DNA from: Flavipsychrobacter sp.
Lineage (GTDB): Bacteria; Bacteroidota; Bacteroidia; Chitinophagales; Chitinophagaceae
Length of the DNA: 64,000 bases
Direction: 5' to 3'
Assembly (NCBI GenBank): GCA_016786665.1
Contig: JAEUVZ010000073.1
Coordinates: 1 to 64,000, forward strand
The stretch's first letter is position 1. The number at the start of each line of letters is the position of its first letter. A model generated the notes under the pieces. That model worked only from the letters and a program-made list of their open reading frames with translations, searched no databases and had not been told where the DNA came from. Below, piece by piece: positions 7,396 to 16,396 of this stretch. The position numbers were made by a program, and so were the translations under genes.

Positions 7396-7469
7396 TGGTC
7401 CCACTAGGACTTGAACCTAGGACCACCTGATTATGAGTCAGGTGCTCTAACCAACTGAGCTATAGGACC
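7396..7469 (-). tRNA. tRNA with CAU anticodon (tRNA-Ile2 favoured over elongator Met)
   Basis: A full 74-nt cloverleaf is present: acceptor GGTCCTA/TGGGACC with discriminator A, D arm, anticodon stem CCTGA/TCAGG around CTCATAA, and T arm with TTCAAGT. CCA is not encoded. CAU can be elongator Met or, after lysidine modification by TilS, Ile. The pairs C4-G69 and C5-G68 are TilS-favoured identity pairs in known bacterial tRNA-Ile2, so Ile2 is my preference. It is not an initiator tRNA, since 1-72 is a paired G-C. Confidence 0.92.
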
Positions 7470-7552
7470 ATAGCTTTCAGCATTATGCTGTCGCTAATTT
7501 GGATGGCAAATGTAGGAGTTTTTTCAAAAAAGAAAAAGTCTTTTTACCTAAC

Positions 7553-7560
7553 TATTTTTG
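7553..7560 (+). promoter_or_regulatory. -7 box of a probably leaderless promoter
   Basis: TATTTTTG ends 5 nt before the ATG at 7565, so transcription would begin at or next to the start codon. No clear -33 box is seen. It supports the shorter start of the HAD gene. Confidence 0.5.
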
Positions 7561-7564
7561 CGGC

Positions 7565-8194
7565 ATGTTTACAGGCATTCGCCATATCATATTCGACCTC
7601 GGCGGGGTTCTACTCAATATCGACTACCAACTTACCGAACAAGCCTTTGTTGATCTAGGTATTAAAAATTTCAACGAACTGTACTCCCAGGCCCGTCAAA
7701 CCGATATCTTCGACCAATTCGAAACCGGCCGTATGTCCGGGGACGAGTTTTGCGATGCCCTTTTAGCGATACTTGGCCGCGATATACCCACCGGCAGCAT
7801 TATATCCGCCTGGAACGCTATGTTGCTCGACTTCCCCCTTCGCCGGCTCCAACTCCTCGAGCAACTCCGCCTGCACTACGACCTGGTACTGCTTAGCAAC
7901 ACCAACGCTATACACGAGGCCGCCTTCAATAAGCGGTTGCTCGATGCCCGGGGGATGCCACTGGGCGCGTTCTTCGATAGGGTATACTTATCTCACCGCA
8001 TAGGTATGCGAAAGCCCGCAGTGGAGGTTTTTCATTATATACTGCAAGAGAACGGTTTCCAGGCGGAGCATACCCTGTTTATTGACGATAGCATTCAGCA
8101 TGTGCTGGGAGCCAGGGAGGCAGGGTTACATGCCATTCACCTGGAAAAGGGCATGACCATAGAAGAGCATATTTTCTTACCCAAAAAGCAATAA
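7565..8194 (+). CDS. HAD-superfamily phosphatase (YihX-like)
   Basis: The protein has 209 residues from the ATG at 7565. The longer frame to 7499 begins just after the tRNA and is unlikely. All four HAD motifs are visible: I FDLGGVLLNID (nucleophile Asp), II LLSNTN, III the Lys in MRKPAVEVF, and IV FIDDS. The cap is the short helical C1 type seen in YihX-like sugar-phosphate phosphatases and epoxide-hydrolase-N domains. It is cytosolic; the substrate cannot be told. It ends 5 nt before the convergent regulator gene, leaving no room for a separate terminator. Confidence 0.85.
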   Translation: MFTGIRHIIFDLGGVLLNIDYQLTEQAFVDLGIKNFNELYSQARQTDIFDQFETGRMSGDEFCDALLAILGRDIPTGSIISAWNAMLLDFPLRRLQLLEQLRLHYDLVLLSNTNAIHEAAFNKRLLDARGMPLGAFFDRVYLSHRIGMRKPAVEVFHYILQENGFQAEHTLFIDDSIQHVLGAREAGLHAIHLEKGMTIEEHIFLPKKQ

Positions 8195-8199
8195 TAGCT

Positions 8200-8955
8200 T
8201 TACTTACCGGAGAGGCCCACTAGTGTCAGCAGTTCATTCACTTTCTCTGCCGATACCGATACCTCATACTTATTAGCAAGCAATAGGTAACCCCCGTCCG
8301 ATTTTACATACTCCGTTATGGCGCCTACATGTATCATATACGATTTGTGGCAGCGGTAGAAGCGGCTGTCTTCTGCCAGCATTTCTTCGTAGTTTTTCAG
8401 GCCTTTGCTCACCAGTATGGTACTGTCATCATTCAGCATTAGCTGCGTGTAGGCTCCTTCCGCTTTAAAGAACAGGATATTATCCAGTTCCACAAAGCGC
8501 ACACTGTTCGCCGTGTTGATGGCTATTTTTTTAGGTAGTTTCGGGTTCAGGTTGTTGCGCAGCAGTTGCAGGTCTTTGCGGTCACGGCTCTTCTGGTAGC
8601 GCTCCATCGAGCGTTCCAGTTCTTCAGGCTCTATAGGTTTCAGCAGGTAGTCCACCGCCGATAGCTTGAAGGCTTGTATGGCATATTGGTTATAAGCCGT
8701 AGTAAAAATGATGGAAAAACTCACCTCTTCGTCCGGGAAGTAATGGAGTAAGTCCAGGCCGCTTTGCCCCGGCATCTCTATATCAAGGAACACCAGGTCA
8801 GGAGCGTGTTTCTTGATGGCCGCTACGCCCGATGGCAGATCGGCGCAGAGCGCTACTACCTCCACGTGGTCAAAGTACTCCTCCAGCATGCCTTTCAGCA
8901 CTGTCCGGGCCATCTTTTCGTCTTCTATTATTATCGCTTTTATCGTATTGCTCAT
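8200..8955 (-). CDS. LytTR-family response regulator
   Basis: The protein has 251 residues. The receiver domain (about 5-125) has the acidic pocket IIEDEK, the phospho-acceptor Asp in DLVFLDIEMPGQSG, and the conserved KP in YLLKPIEPEE. The LytTR DNA-binding domain (about 150-245) has ILFFKAEGAYTQL, FYRCHKSYMIHV and a typical ending. It follows its sensor gene by 15 nt and is thus co-transcribed. It should bind short direct repeats upstream of target genes; the T9SS protein at 12282 is divergent from this pair and is a plausible target. Confidence 0.92.
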   Translation of the reverse strand: MSNTIKAIIIEDEKMARTVLKGMLEEYFDHVEVVALCADLPSGVAAIKKHAPDLVFLDIEMPGQSGLDLLHYFPDEEVSFSIIFTTAYNQYAIQAFKLSAVDYLLKPIEPEELERSMERYQKSRDRKDLQLLRNNLNPKLPKKIAINTANSVRFVELDNILFFKAEGAYTQLMLNDDSTILVSKGLKNYEEMLAEDSRFYRCHKSYMIHVGAITEYVKSDGGYLLLANKYEVSVSAEKVNELLTLVGLSGK

Positions 8956-8970
8956 GAGCGTATGGTATTG

Positions 8971-11850
8971 TTACCGCACAGGTATGGCAAGGGCTACCGT
9001 AGTGCCCGATGCTTCGCCCTTGTCGGTTTGTTTATCCGTTATTTCTACTGCTACTTTGCTGCCGGCCAGTTTGTTCAGCAGTTCTATTCGTTTCCGGTTA
9101 GCTTCGGTAGAAAACGATACATGCGTTTCCTTCCGCTGCTGGTTCAGCCGCGCCGAGTGCGCTCTGCCTATGCCATTATCGTCTATCACCACTTGCAGCA
9201 TGCCGCCCACGTTGCTGATGCGGATGCTCAGCAGCTTAGTGCCTTCCTTGTGCAGCAGGCCATGCTTCACCGCGTTTTCTACATAGGGCTGCACTATCAT
9301 GGGCGGCATTTTTACCAGGTCCGTTTCTACGCCGGGGGCAATGTCTACAACAAACTCGAAGTCGTCATCAAACCGCATTTTTTCCAGTTCCAGGTATAGC
9401 GTAAGCGCTTGCAGTTCCTCGTTCAGGGTTATCAGTTCTTTCCCCGACATTTCCAGTATCATCCTTGTCAGTTTCGAGAATTTGGCCAGGTAGTTACTGG
9501 CATTTCTCCGGTCGTTGGTAAAGATGTACCCCTGTATCGTATTCAGGGCGTTGTAAAAGAAGTGCGGGTTCATCTGTGCCTTTATGGAGGTGAGCATCGA
9601 TTTGCTCAGTTCCTGCTCCAGCGCGGCTTTTTCTAGTTGCAGGTGGTTTTTACGAAGTATAGCGGCCACCCGCCGGCGATAGTAGAGGTATGCGGTTAGC
9701 GAGGCAAGCAACAGGCACGTGGTTATGAACCACCACTTTTGCCAGAAAGGACTGTCTATATTAAAGTGCACGGTTTGCAATACTGCGCCGTCGGTCATAT
9801 AGCTGAAACGGACAGTGTAGTCTCCGGGAGAAAGTGAGCGGAACTCCAGGTTTCGGGTGTTGGCGGGCAGCGATAGCCAGGGGCCGCTATTCACCTGGTA
9901 ATAGAGTACATAGCCATTATAGTTCAGGTAATCAAGTATGGAGTAGTTGATGGTAATGGCGTTTTCCCGGTAGCTAAGCTCGGCCAGTCTTTCCTGCGGT
10001 AAGCGTTGGCCGTTCACCAGTATGGTATTAATGTAGAAGTCTGGCTGTTGCGATAAGATACTTGTGTCCGATAGAGAGTTCACGATGATGCCCCCGTCAG
10101 TGGCTAGCAACAGGTTGTCTCCTTGCAGTTCTATATCGTTCAGGTTATGCCCGTTGTTGTCTACAGGAGCCCTGTAGAATCGGAGCGGCTCATTGTTCGG
10201 CCGGCTGTAATACAGGCCCTCGGCCGTTTGTAAAAACAGGTAATCACCACTTTTTTTTATCTTAAGTATCAGGGCGTCATCGGGTGCGCCATTGTAAGCA
10301 GCTTTAAATAGCCTGCCGGCCGATATTTTATACAGGTCGCCCCGCGCACTCAGGGCGTACACTTCCTTCCCGAACGGTACCAGCCATTGGCCGAAGAAGC
10401 TTTCAGGGCCTTCTTTCACCTCCTGGAGCCCGGCTTTAGGTGTCGCTCGGAAGAGTCCTTTATTGGTAGCAAAATAAATAGCGCCATCCGCGGTAGCTAC
10501 CGACTTGCATCGTAGTTCCGCTAGCGAAAGCAGTTCCCCATTCAGTGTTTGCTGCACCGTTATGCCCGGCACATGGTCCCATTCCGAAGCAAGTTTCCGC
10601 TGCCGCTTGCTGAGGCAGATGAGGCCGGCGGTATTGGAGCTGGCTATCGCGTAGTATTTTTCATCCACGCGGCATACTTGTTTTATTGCCCAGGGATATT
10701 GTGCCACGGACCCGCTTAGCCGGTCTTCTACATATACGGTGCGCGATACCGCCAGGCGGATGATAGAGTCGCCATACAGGTAGGTTATTTCATTGCCTGT
10801 ATTAATGCCGGTGGGGGCAAACTGTGATAGGTTATCGCCCGGAAGCAGCACGCTTCCCTCTCTGGTTCCCAGCAGCAGGTTAGTGCCGTCATGGCTCAGG
10901 TGCTGTGGGGTGAAGTTGCCGGTACGCACCAGTTTCTTGTTCAGTTGCGGTACCAGCGATATGCCATTATTGGTGGTGGTAAACCAGTAGCTGCCTCGAC
11001 GGTCCTTCAATACCGAGGAAATGCTCTTCCCGGGAAAGTACGGTTGCCCGCCGTTCAGTGGTGTGCTGTTTTCGTTGTAGGCGTAGGTGCCGTCAGGTGT
11101 ATGCACCCAGTAGATGCTGTCCGTTTGCCCGATACCTTGTATCAGCGATGGCTGGGGGATGGCCAGCACTTGACGGAGTGTGTTTCCTTCCAGGTACAGC
11201 AGTTCTTTCTGTTCGTTGTATTTAGTGCTGCTGTACAGCCGGTTGTTGGTCGCCCACAATTGGCGGATTTCAGCCGCGGCTTTCCGGGGCTGGCGGATAC
11301 GGCGCACTATCTGCTGATCGTTAATGCCTATTATTTCTTCGTCTACGGCAAAGAATGCCTCCTTACGGGTAGCGGCCGCATGGTAGAATTCACCCGCCGG
11401 CATCTTCATACCGGGCGACAGGTCGGCCAGGCGATAAGAGCATATCGTATTGCCCCGCATTACAAATAAGGAGCTGTCGGTAAGGCAATAGGGAAATCTG
11501 CCAGGGCCCTGCCGTTCTTCAAACGCAGCCAGGCTATCGCCGGAAACATAATAGATATACCCGTCAAAGTTCTGGTACCAGATGCGGCCAAACAGGTCTT
11601 CGTGTATGGCGCTACCCGGCAGCGATACCTGGCGGGCTGAACGGTAGCTCTTGAATGCAAAGCCATCATACCGGTAAAGCCCCTCATCGGTAGCCAGCCA
11701 TATATAGCCTTGCCGGTCTTGCAGAATGCTGTACACCGACTGCGACGGCAATCCTTCCTGCTTCCGCAGCGGGATAGAATACAGTTCGTCCGCACCGGCG
11801 GCAATGCCTTGTACCAGTACGAGGAATGTTATGAGCAGGAGCGTTCGCAT
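8971..11850 (-). CDS. Sensor histidine kinase, LytS-type, with periplasmic beta-propeller
   Basis: The protein has 959 residues from the ATG at 11848-11850. An upstream in-frame start would add 12 residues ahead of the signal peptide, so I prefer this one; a TATCTTTA box lies just upstream. Order: signal peptide (1-20), two-component-regulator propeller repeats (for example DRQGYIWLATDEGLYRYDG), a Y_Y_Y-type domain (to about 700), one membrane helix (about 706-727), then a His_kinase domain with phospho-acceptor in QMNPHFFYNALN (His about 763), N box PYVENAVKHG and DNGIG. The partner is the LytTR regulator 15 nt downstream. It is a close architectural relative of the 22930-25824 kinase. The ligand is unknown. 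Confidence 0.9.
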   Translation of the reverse strand: MRTLLLITFLVLVQGIAAGADELYSIPLRKQEGLPSQSVYSILQDRQGYIWLATDEGLYRYDGFAFKSYRSARQVSLPGSAIHEDLFGRIWYQNFDGYIYYVSGDSLAAFEERQGPGRFPYCLTDSSLFVMRGNTICSYRLADLSPGMKMPAGEFYHAAATRKEAFFAVDEEIIGINDQQIVRRIRQPRKAAAEIRQLWATNNRLYSSTKYNEQKELLYLEGNTLRQVLAIPQPSLIQGIGQTDSIYWVHTPDGTYAYNENSTPLNGGQPYFPGKSISSVLKDRRGSYWFTTTNNGISLVPQLNKKLVRTGNFTPQHLSHDGTNLLLGTREGSVLLPGDNLSQFAPTGINTGNEITYLYGDSIIRLAVSRTVYVEDRLSGSVAQYPWAIKQVCRVDEKYYAIASSNTAGLICLSKRQRKLASEWDHVPGITVQQTLNGELLSLAELRCKSVATADGAIYFATNKGLFRATPKAGLQEVKEGPESFFGQWLVPFGKEVYALSARGDLYKISAGRLFKAAYNGAPDDALILKIKKSGDYLFLQTAEGLYYSRPNNEPLRFYRAPVDNNGHNLNDIELQGDNLLLATDGGIIVNSLSDTSILSQQPDFYINTILVNGQRLPQERLAELSYRENAITINYSILDYLNYNGYVLYYQVNSGPWLSLPANTRNLEFRSLSPGDYTVRFSYMTDGAVLQTVHFNIDSPFWQKWWFITTCLLLASLTAYLYYRRRVAAILRKNHLQLEKAALEQELSKSMLTSIKAQMNPHFFYNALNTIQGYIFTNDRRNASNYLAKFSKLTRMILEMSGKELITLNEELQALTLYLELEKMRFDDDFEFVVDIAPGVETDLVKMPPMIVQPYVENAVKHGLLHKEGTKLLSIRISNVGGMLQVVIDDNGIGRAHSARLNQQRKETHVSFSTEANRKRIELLNKLAGSKVAVEITDKQTDKGEASGTTVALAIPVR

Positions 11851-12231
11851 TTTGTGTAAAGATAGAGGAGCCGGCCTAGCTGGCATAGCCTTCTTTTACG
11901 AAAGGGGGTGCCACGGCGTATAAAACCCCGTTTTCAGTTTACTTAACGGCTCGGCTCATAAATTGGGAGCGTGGTTTCATGCAGCGTGAGGGCCTGTTCA
12001 CAAATTGCCTGTTTCTGTTCCGCTCCCTGTAAGCATCTTTGTCTTCTTGGTAGCGGTCATTTTATTCGGTTGTAGCTACTGTCATACTTTTACTCTCCTT
12101 TTAGCACTATCACTAAGTAAACTATGGTGGTTATTTTTTTGAACACAGCCCGGGTTTCTACCCGGGCTTTTGCATTAGTAAAGCCAAACCGGGGTTTCCT
12201 AAAGCCGGAAGCCATTTAGGTAAAGTCAGCC
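11851..12231. other. Intergenic region, no gene seen
   Basis: About 380 bp lies between the divergent kinase gene and the T9SS protein. It holds a hairpin with short T-run at 12147-12171 and no open frame with coding character. A TAnnTTTG-like box near 12030 is weak. The stretch 11940-12145 before the hairpin could encode a small RNA; nothing else supports that. Confidence 0.4.
12147..12171 (+). terminator. Stand-alone intrinsic terminator
   Basis: AGCCCGGG (12147-12154) and CCCGGGCT (12161-12168) form a stem followed by TTT. No plus-strand gene ends upstream, so it may end an unannotated transcript or insulate the divergent promoters. Confidence 0.6.
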
Positions 12232-12261
12232 TTTGGGGCGATTTCATTTGCATCACTTTTG
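12232..12261 (+). promoter_or_regulatory. Promoter of the T9SS SBBP-like gene
   Basis: TTTG (12232-12235), 18 nt, CACTTTTG (12254-12261) is close to TTTG/TAnnTTTG. The predicted start is near 12266, with a leader of about 16 nt. Confidence 0.5.
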
Positions 12262-12281
12262 TATCCTAAACAATACAAGTT

Positions 12282-14159
12282 ATGAAGAAACTAATTACCT
12301 TATTGATGCTGGGCGGTTCGGCACTGCTGACCAATAGCGCGAATGCACAGCAACCACAGCACGAGTGGACCAGTACTTTCAACATTACATCATCTAATGT
12401 AAGTGACAACAATGTTTATGCAATTACGAGCGACAGGTACGGCAATTTATATGCCTATATGCATACTAGTGAAAACCTGAGTTTCAATAATGGCAATCTT
12501 CTCTACAATGTAGCTACACCCGGCATTGCAGAATACTTCATTGTCAAGTATAACAAGGATGGAGTTGCGTTATGGTTTAAAAAAATGGATTCTGATCTTT
12601 ATTTTTATGAAGCGGCCACTGATAGCGCCGGTAACCTCTTTCTAGCGGGACGATTTAGCGGTACTATGGATATTGATCCGGGTACGGGAACGGTTAACAT
12701 CACCTCTACCGGCGGTGGTTCAGACGCTATGATAGCCAAATACGACTCGGCCGGTAATTACGTGGCACATACATTGATACCGGGCCAATCCTGGGTAGAG
12801 ACATCAGCACTTACTGTTGACCACCAGGGGAATGTAGTAACAGCCGGTATTTTCCCGGGTGGATGCTATATGGCCAAGTACAACAATGCGCTTTCCACGA
12901 ATTTATGGAATGACGCTTACCAGGGCGGTGCCACTATCAACGCTATTAGCTGCGCTCCGAATGGCGATATGTATATAGCGGCGGAGTTGGTCACCAATGG
13001 TTCTGTGACATTTGGAAGTGTGGGTATCGTGCAGAATTTTGTGGGTAACTACTCTATGTTCAGGGGGAAGATCAGTTCAGCAGGAGTAGAGCAATGGGGT
13101 GAAGTAGTATCAGGTGGAAATGTACACTTCTCTAAACTGCAGGTCGTAGCCACAGGAAATGGTGTGTTTTACAGCGGACTTATACCGACCCCAAGTTTCC
13201 AGGAAACCATCAATTTCGATGACCTCGGCTCTGCTGGCGCTGACGTACTGGTTACAGTTGCTACACAATTCATAGTTGAATACAATGAGGCAGGTGAATT
13301 TCAGAATGTAATGTCTCTGCCCGGATATGGTTACGACAATTTTTTGCAAGGCGACCTGTTTGGTAATGTATATTCATCGGCTATGTTCTACGGCCAAAAT
13401 GTGGATGTTGACCCGGGACCGGGAACATTCAATATTTCTTCCGATAACGTGCAGGCTGTCATGTACCTGATCAAGCTCGATTCAACCTTCAGCCTGGTTG
13501 GCGCCGGTGCGTTGGGTTATTATACAGACGCCAACCGCAACAGAATGTCCGTAAATGCCTTTGGCGACATTTATCATCTCGGTGCGTTTCAGAATACGTT
13601 AGATTTTGATTTCTCAACCGGTACGGCAAACACTACTGCAACCACTATGATGGACGGCTTCCTGGTAAAAACAACACTCTGCAATATTTCCGGAGGCTTT
13701 AGCAACCAGGTGACCGTTGCCGGCGGTACAGCTACCGCTGCGCAAGCTGGCGCTATCTACCAATGGCTGGATTGCGATAACAGCAACGCGCCTATAGCCG
13801 GGGCTACTAGCCAGAGCTACACGCCGTCAGCAGCAGGCAACTTTTCAGTGGTTCTTTCCATCAGTGGCTGCCACGATACTTCCGCCTGCACATATGTAGA
13901 CCCGCTGAGTGTGAAGAACATCTCTGCCCTCGGCAATGCGGTAGTATACCCTAACCCCGCTTCTGATGTAATAAACATAGAGCACGCCGAAAAAGGAACC
14001 GAGATTGCCCTGTCCGATCTTACTGGTAAAGTACTCTACCGCGCTACTATAGGCGAAGCGAAACACACAATAAATACACAAGCCTTTACCTCTGGCATGT
14101 ACATACTTACAGCGACCACCAATGGCTCTACCTATGCTAACAAAGTGCTGATAAAATAG
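12282..14159 (+). CDS. Secreted beta-propeller-like (SBBP) protein with T9SS sorting domain
   Basis: The protein has 625 residues. It has a signal peptide (MKKLITLLMLGGSALLTNS, cut near ANAQ). It carries repeated units of the SBBP type, recognisable by DIDPGTGTVNI, DVDPGPGTFNI, DFDFSTGTANT and the A-KYDSAGNYV strand, spread over residues 30-450. A C-terminal type A sorting domain follows (VVYPNPASDVINI, LTGKV, GMYILTA and final NKVLIK), which sends the protein through the type IX system to the cell surface or medium. It lies divergent from the sensor/regulator pair, and a strong terminator follows. The role is unknown. Confidence 0.85.
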   Translation: MKKLITLLMLGGSALLTNSANAQQPQHEWTSTFNITSSNVSDNNVYAITSDRYGNLYAYMHTSENLSFNNGNLLYNVATPGIAEYFIVKYNKDGVALWFKKMDSDLYFYEAATDSAGNLFLAGRFSGTMDIDPGTGTVNITSTGGGSDAMIAKYDSAGNYVAHTLIPGQSWVETSALTVDHQGNVVTAGIFPGGCYMAKYNNALSTNLWNDAYQGGATINAISCAPNGDMYIAAELVTNGSVTFGSVGIVQNFVGNYSMFRGKISSAGVEQWGEVVSGGNVHFSKLQVVATGNGVFYSGLIPTPSFQETINFDDLGSAGADVLVTVATQFIVEYNEAGEFQNVMSLPGYGYDNFLQGDLFGNVYSSAMFYGQNVDVDPGPGTFNISSDNVQAVMYLIKLDSTFSLVGAGALGYYTDANRNRMSVNAFGDIYHLGAFQNTLDFDFSTGTANTTATTMMDGFLVKTTLCNISGGFSNQVTVAGGTATAAQAGAIYQWLDCDNSNAPIAGATSQSYTPSAAGNFSVVLSISGCHDTSACTYVDPLSVKNISALGNAVVYPNPASDVINIEHAEKGTEIALSDLTGKVLYRATIGEAKHTINTQAFTSGMYILTATTNGSTYANKVLIK

Positions 14160-14184
14160 TAAAACCACAAATAATAGCACTACA

Positions 14185-14219
14185 GGTAATCATCCTTTCC
14201 AGGATGGTTACCTTTTTTT
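14185..14219 (+). terminator. Strong intrinsic terminator after the T9SS gene
   Basis: GGTAATCATCCT (14185-14196) pairs with AGGATGGTTACC (14201-14212), one wobble, followed by TTTTTTT. Confidence 0.9.
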
Positions 14220-14285
14220 ATGCAATATCTGGTTGTTCCACCCGCTCTCTCAGAGATTCTCCTACTGGCAGGGAGAAGAGGCCCC

Positions 14286-14650
14286 CCACCGTCCTTGCGA
14301 GTACAGCGAAGCAACCTCACCCCACGTTCTTGCCCACCTACCACAAAAAAACAGAAAGCCCCCTTCAGGGGGTTGGGGGCCGACCCCACACCAATCACCC
14401 CCCACATTGTCACTGCGAGGAGGCACGACGAAGCAGTCCAACCAGCTTCATTCAAACAAAACACAAGCAAATAACCCACCGTCCTTGCGAGCACAGCGAA
14501 GCAACCTCACCCCACGTTCTTGCCCAGCAGCCCAGCCACCACACAAAAAAAACCACAAGAAGCCCCCTTTAGGGGGTTGGGGGCCGCCCCCACACCAATC
14601 ACCCCCACGTTGTCACTGCGAGGAGGCACGACGAAGCAGCCTAACCAGCT
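14286..14650. repeat. Two tandem copies of a composite intergenic repeat
   Basis: Two units of about 170-190 bp (start near 14289 and 14479) share the same order: CCGTCCTTGCGAG[TC]ACAGCGAAGC, then AGCCCCCTT[CT]AGGGGGTTGGGGGCCG, then TGTCACTGCGAGGAGGCACG with ACGAAGCAG. Each part is a short palindromic, REP-like module. Open frames across it are repeat artefacts. The region is intergenic between convergent genes. Confidence 0.75.
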
Positions 14651-14652
14651 AC

Positions 14653-15111
14653 CTATATCTGCTGCTCATAACGCCCGCTTATGGCGGTAAATACAATTTT
14701 ATAATAGATGGACTGTTTATCTCCCGGTGCGTGCGGGCGCGGGCGTTCCGGTTGTGCGTCCGGCGGCAGGGCGGTCTCGCTCACCTTCAGTTCCAGCATT
14801 TCTTCCGAGAAGTATTGCTTTGCGTTCTCTATCTCTGTTTTGTCACTTAGTTCCAGGTACACGCCCCAGGCTATCACGCAGCGCCAGTTAGAGTAGTCGC
14901 GTATTTCGTCTACCTCAAAGCATACATTAGGGTTGGCGCGCATCATGGCTATCTTAAGCCCTTCATACGAGTGGCACAGTATATGGTCGCCCATAAATAC
15001 ATAGCTGATGGGCACCACATAGCTGTTGGTGCCATCGTTGCAGCCCAGCCGGCCTATAATGTTGCGTTCCAGCAGTGCGCCTATTTCTGTTTCCGTAAGT
15101 TCTCCCAGCAT
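14653..15111 (-). CDS. Pyridoxamine 5'-phosphate oxidase-like (FMN-binding split barrel) protein
   Basis: The protein has 152 residues from the ATG at 15109-15111, which gives MLGELTETEIGALLER; the longer frame overlaps the dinB gene. It shows the split-barrel pattern of the Pyridox_ox_2 group: IIGRLGCNDGTNSYVVPISYVF, HILCHSYEGLKIAMMRANP, VCFEVDEI, WRCVIAWGVYLEL. Members bind FMN or F420 and reduce small molecules; the true substrate cannot be read. The last 45 residues (PERPRPHAPGDK) are poorly conserved. It follows dinB by 31 nt on the same strand and may be co-transcribed. Confidence 0.82.
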   Translation of the reverse strand: MLGELTETEIGALLERNIIGRLGCNDGTNSYVVPISYVFMGDHILCHSYEGLKIAMMRANPNVCFEVDEIRDYSNWRCVIAWGVYLELSDKTEIENAKQYFSEEMLELKVSETALPPDAQPERPRPHAPGDKQSIYYKIVFTAISGRYEQQI

Positions 15112-15142
15112 AGGGCTAAGGTAGCATTTTTTAGGGCAGGTA

Positions 15143-16261
15143 TTACAGCCCGAAGAGGGATAGCTGTGTGGTAGGTTCTTCGTCTTTGCTGGCCTGCTTT
15201 TGCGCCGCCTCGCCAAAGTTGGAGAGCGATATACCCAGCAGGCGTACCATCTTTCCTTGCAGTTCCGATGTCTCTAGTATTATAATAGCGGTTTTAAGGA
15301 TAGTCGCCTCGTCATCCATCGCCTCGTCAAAGGTGTGGCTTCGGGTGATTTGCTTAAAATCGTGGTACTTTATTTTTACGGTTATCGTCTTCCCCTTCAG
15401 TTCATGGCGTTTCAGGCGCTCCGATACTTTTTTGGCCAGTTTGCCCAGCTCACCTTTCATTTCTTCCAGGTCCTGCAGGTCGTAAGGGAACGTGTCTTCG
15501 GCGCCTACCGATTTCGTCTCCCGCTCGGTCTCTACTTCCCGGTTGTCTATCCCCCGCACTATGCGGTAATAGAACATACCCGGTTTCCCGAAGTAGCGCA
15601 CCAGGTCTTCCTCGGTCAGCTTTTTGAGGTCCGCGCCGGTGTGCAGGTGCATTTTCTTCATTTTGTCGGCTGTTACCTTACCCACACCAAAGAATTTCTC
15701 CACCGGCAACTGCTCCATGAACGATTCTATACTGGAGGGGCCTATAAAGGTGAGGCCGTCCGGCTTCTTCATGTCAGAGGCTACTTTGGCCACAAATTTA
15801 TTAATAGATACTCCCGCAGATGCCGTCAGGTTCAGTTCGTCTTTTATTGCCTGGCGTATCTGTTTGGCTATTTCTATGGCCGACCCGATGTTTTGTTTGT
15901 CTTCTGTTACATCCAGGTAGGCCTCGTCCAGCGACAGGGGCTCTATAATGTCGGTAAACCGCCGGAATATCTCGCGTATTTTTTCTGATACCTCTTTATA
16001 GGCGGCAAAGCGTGGGTACACGAATATCGCCTGGGGGCATAGCTGTTGCGCTTTTTTAGACGACATTGCCGAGCGCACCCCAAACTTGCGGGCCTCGTAG
16101 CTGGCCGTGGCCACCACGCCACCCCTGCCCTGCGGCGAGCCACCCACTACTATCGGCTTCCCCTGGTACTCGGGATTATCCCGCTGCTCTACCGATGCAT
16201 AAAAGGCATCCATATCTATATGGATGATCTTTCGGTGGGTATGTAGTTGGTCAGCGGCCAT
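15143..16261 (-). CDS. dinB: DNA polymerase IV (translesion Y-family)
   Basis: The protein has 372 residues, normal for the family. The Y-family motifs are HIDMDAFYASVEQ (metal Asp), VATASYEARKFGV, and SLDEAYLDVTE (catalytic Asp-Glu). They are followed by helix-hairpin-helix segments (FFGVGKVTADKMKKM) and the little-finger domain. The last residues QLSLFGL form a beta-clamp-binding motif, so the enzyme can exchange with the replicative polymerase. It makes error-prone bypass of damaged templates. No LexA-type box was recognised upstream in the 135-bp gap to the divergent gene. Confidence 0.95.
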   Translation of the reverse strand: MAADQLHTHRKIIHIDMDAFYASVEQRDNPEYQGKPIVVGGSPQGRGGVVATASYEARKFGVRSAMSSKKAQQLCPQAIFVYPRFAAYKEVSEKIREIFRRFTDIIEPLSLDEAYLDVTEDKQNIGSAIEIAKQIRQAIKDELNLTASAGVSINKFVAKVASDMKKPDGLTFIGPSSIESFMEQLPVEKFFGVGKVTADKMKKMHLHTGADLKKLTEEDLVRYFGKPGMFYYRIVRGIDNREVETERETKSVGAEDTFPYDLQDLEEMKGELGKLAKKVSERLKRHELKGKTITVKIKYHDFKQITRSHTFDEAMDDEATILKTAIIILETSELQGKMVRLLGISLSNFGEAAQKQASKDEEPTTQLSLFGL

Positions 16262-16396
16262 TTGAGCTGCAAAATAATTATAAAGTACGGGAAGGGCAGC
16301 CCACCGTGCATATTGATATCCACAATGTCTTAGCTTCCGGTGCTGGTAGGCTAAATGCAGGCGTATTAGCGCAAAAACTGTAAATTTAAGCCATCT

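Noticed and set aside
7220-7426. Minus-strand frame across the tRNA and its terminator
   Set aside because: It overlaps the tRNA gene and terminator; not coding.
14204-14850. Plus-strand frames of 84-205 codons over the composite repeats
   Set aside because: They consist of repeat sequence and then read antisense into the PNPOx-like gene.
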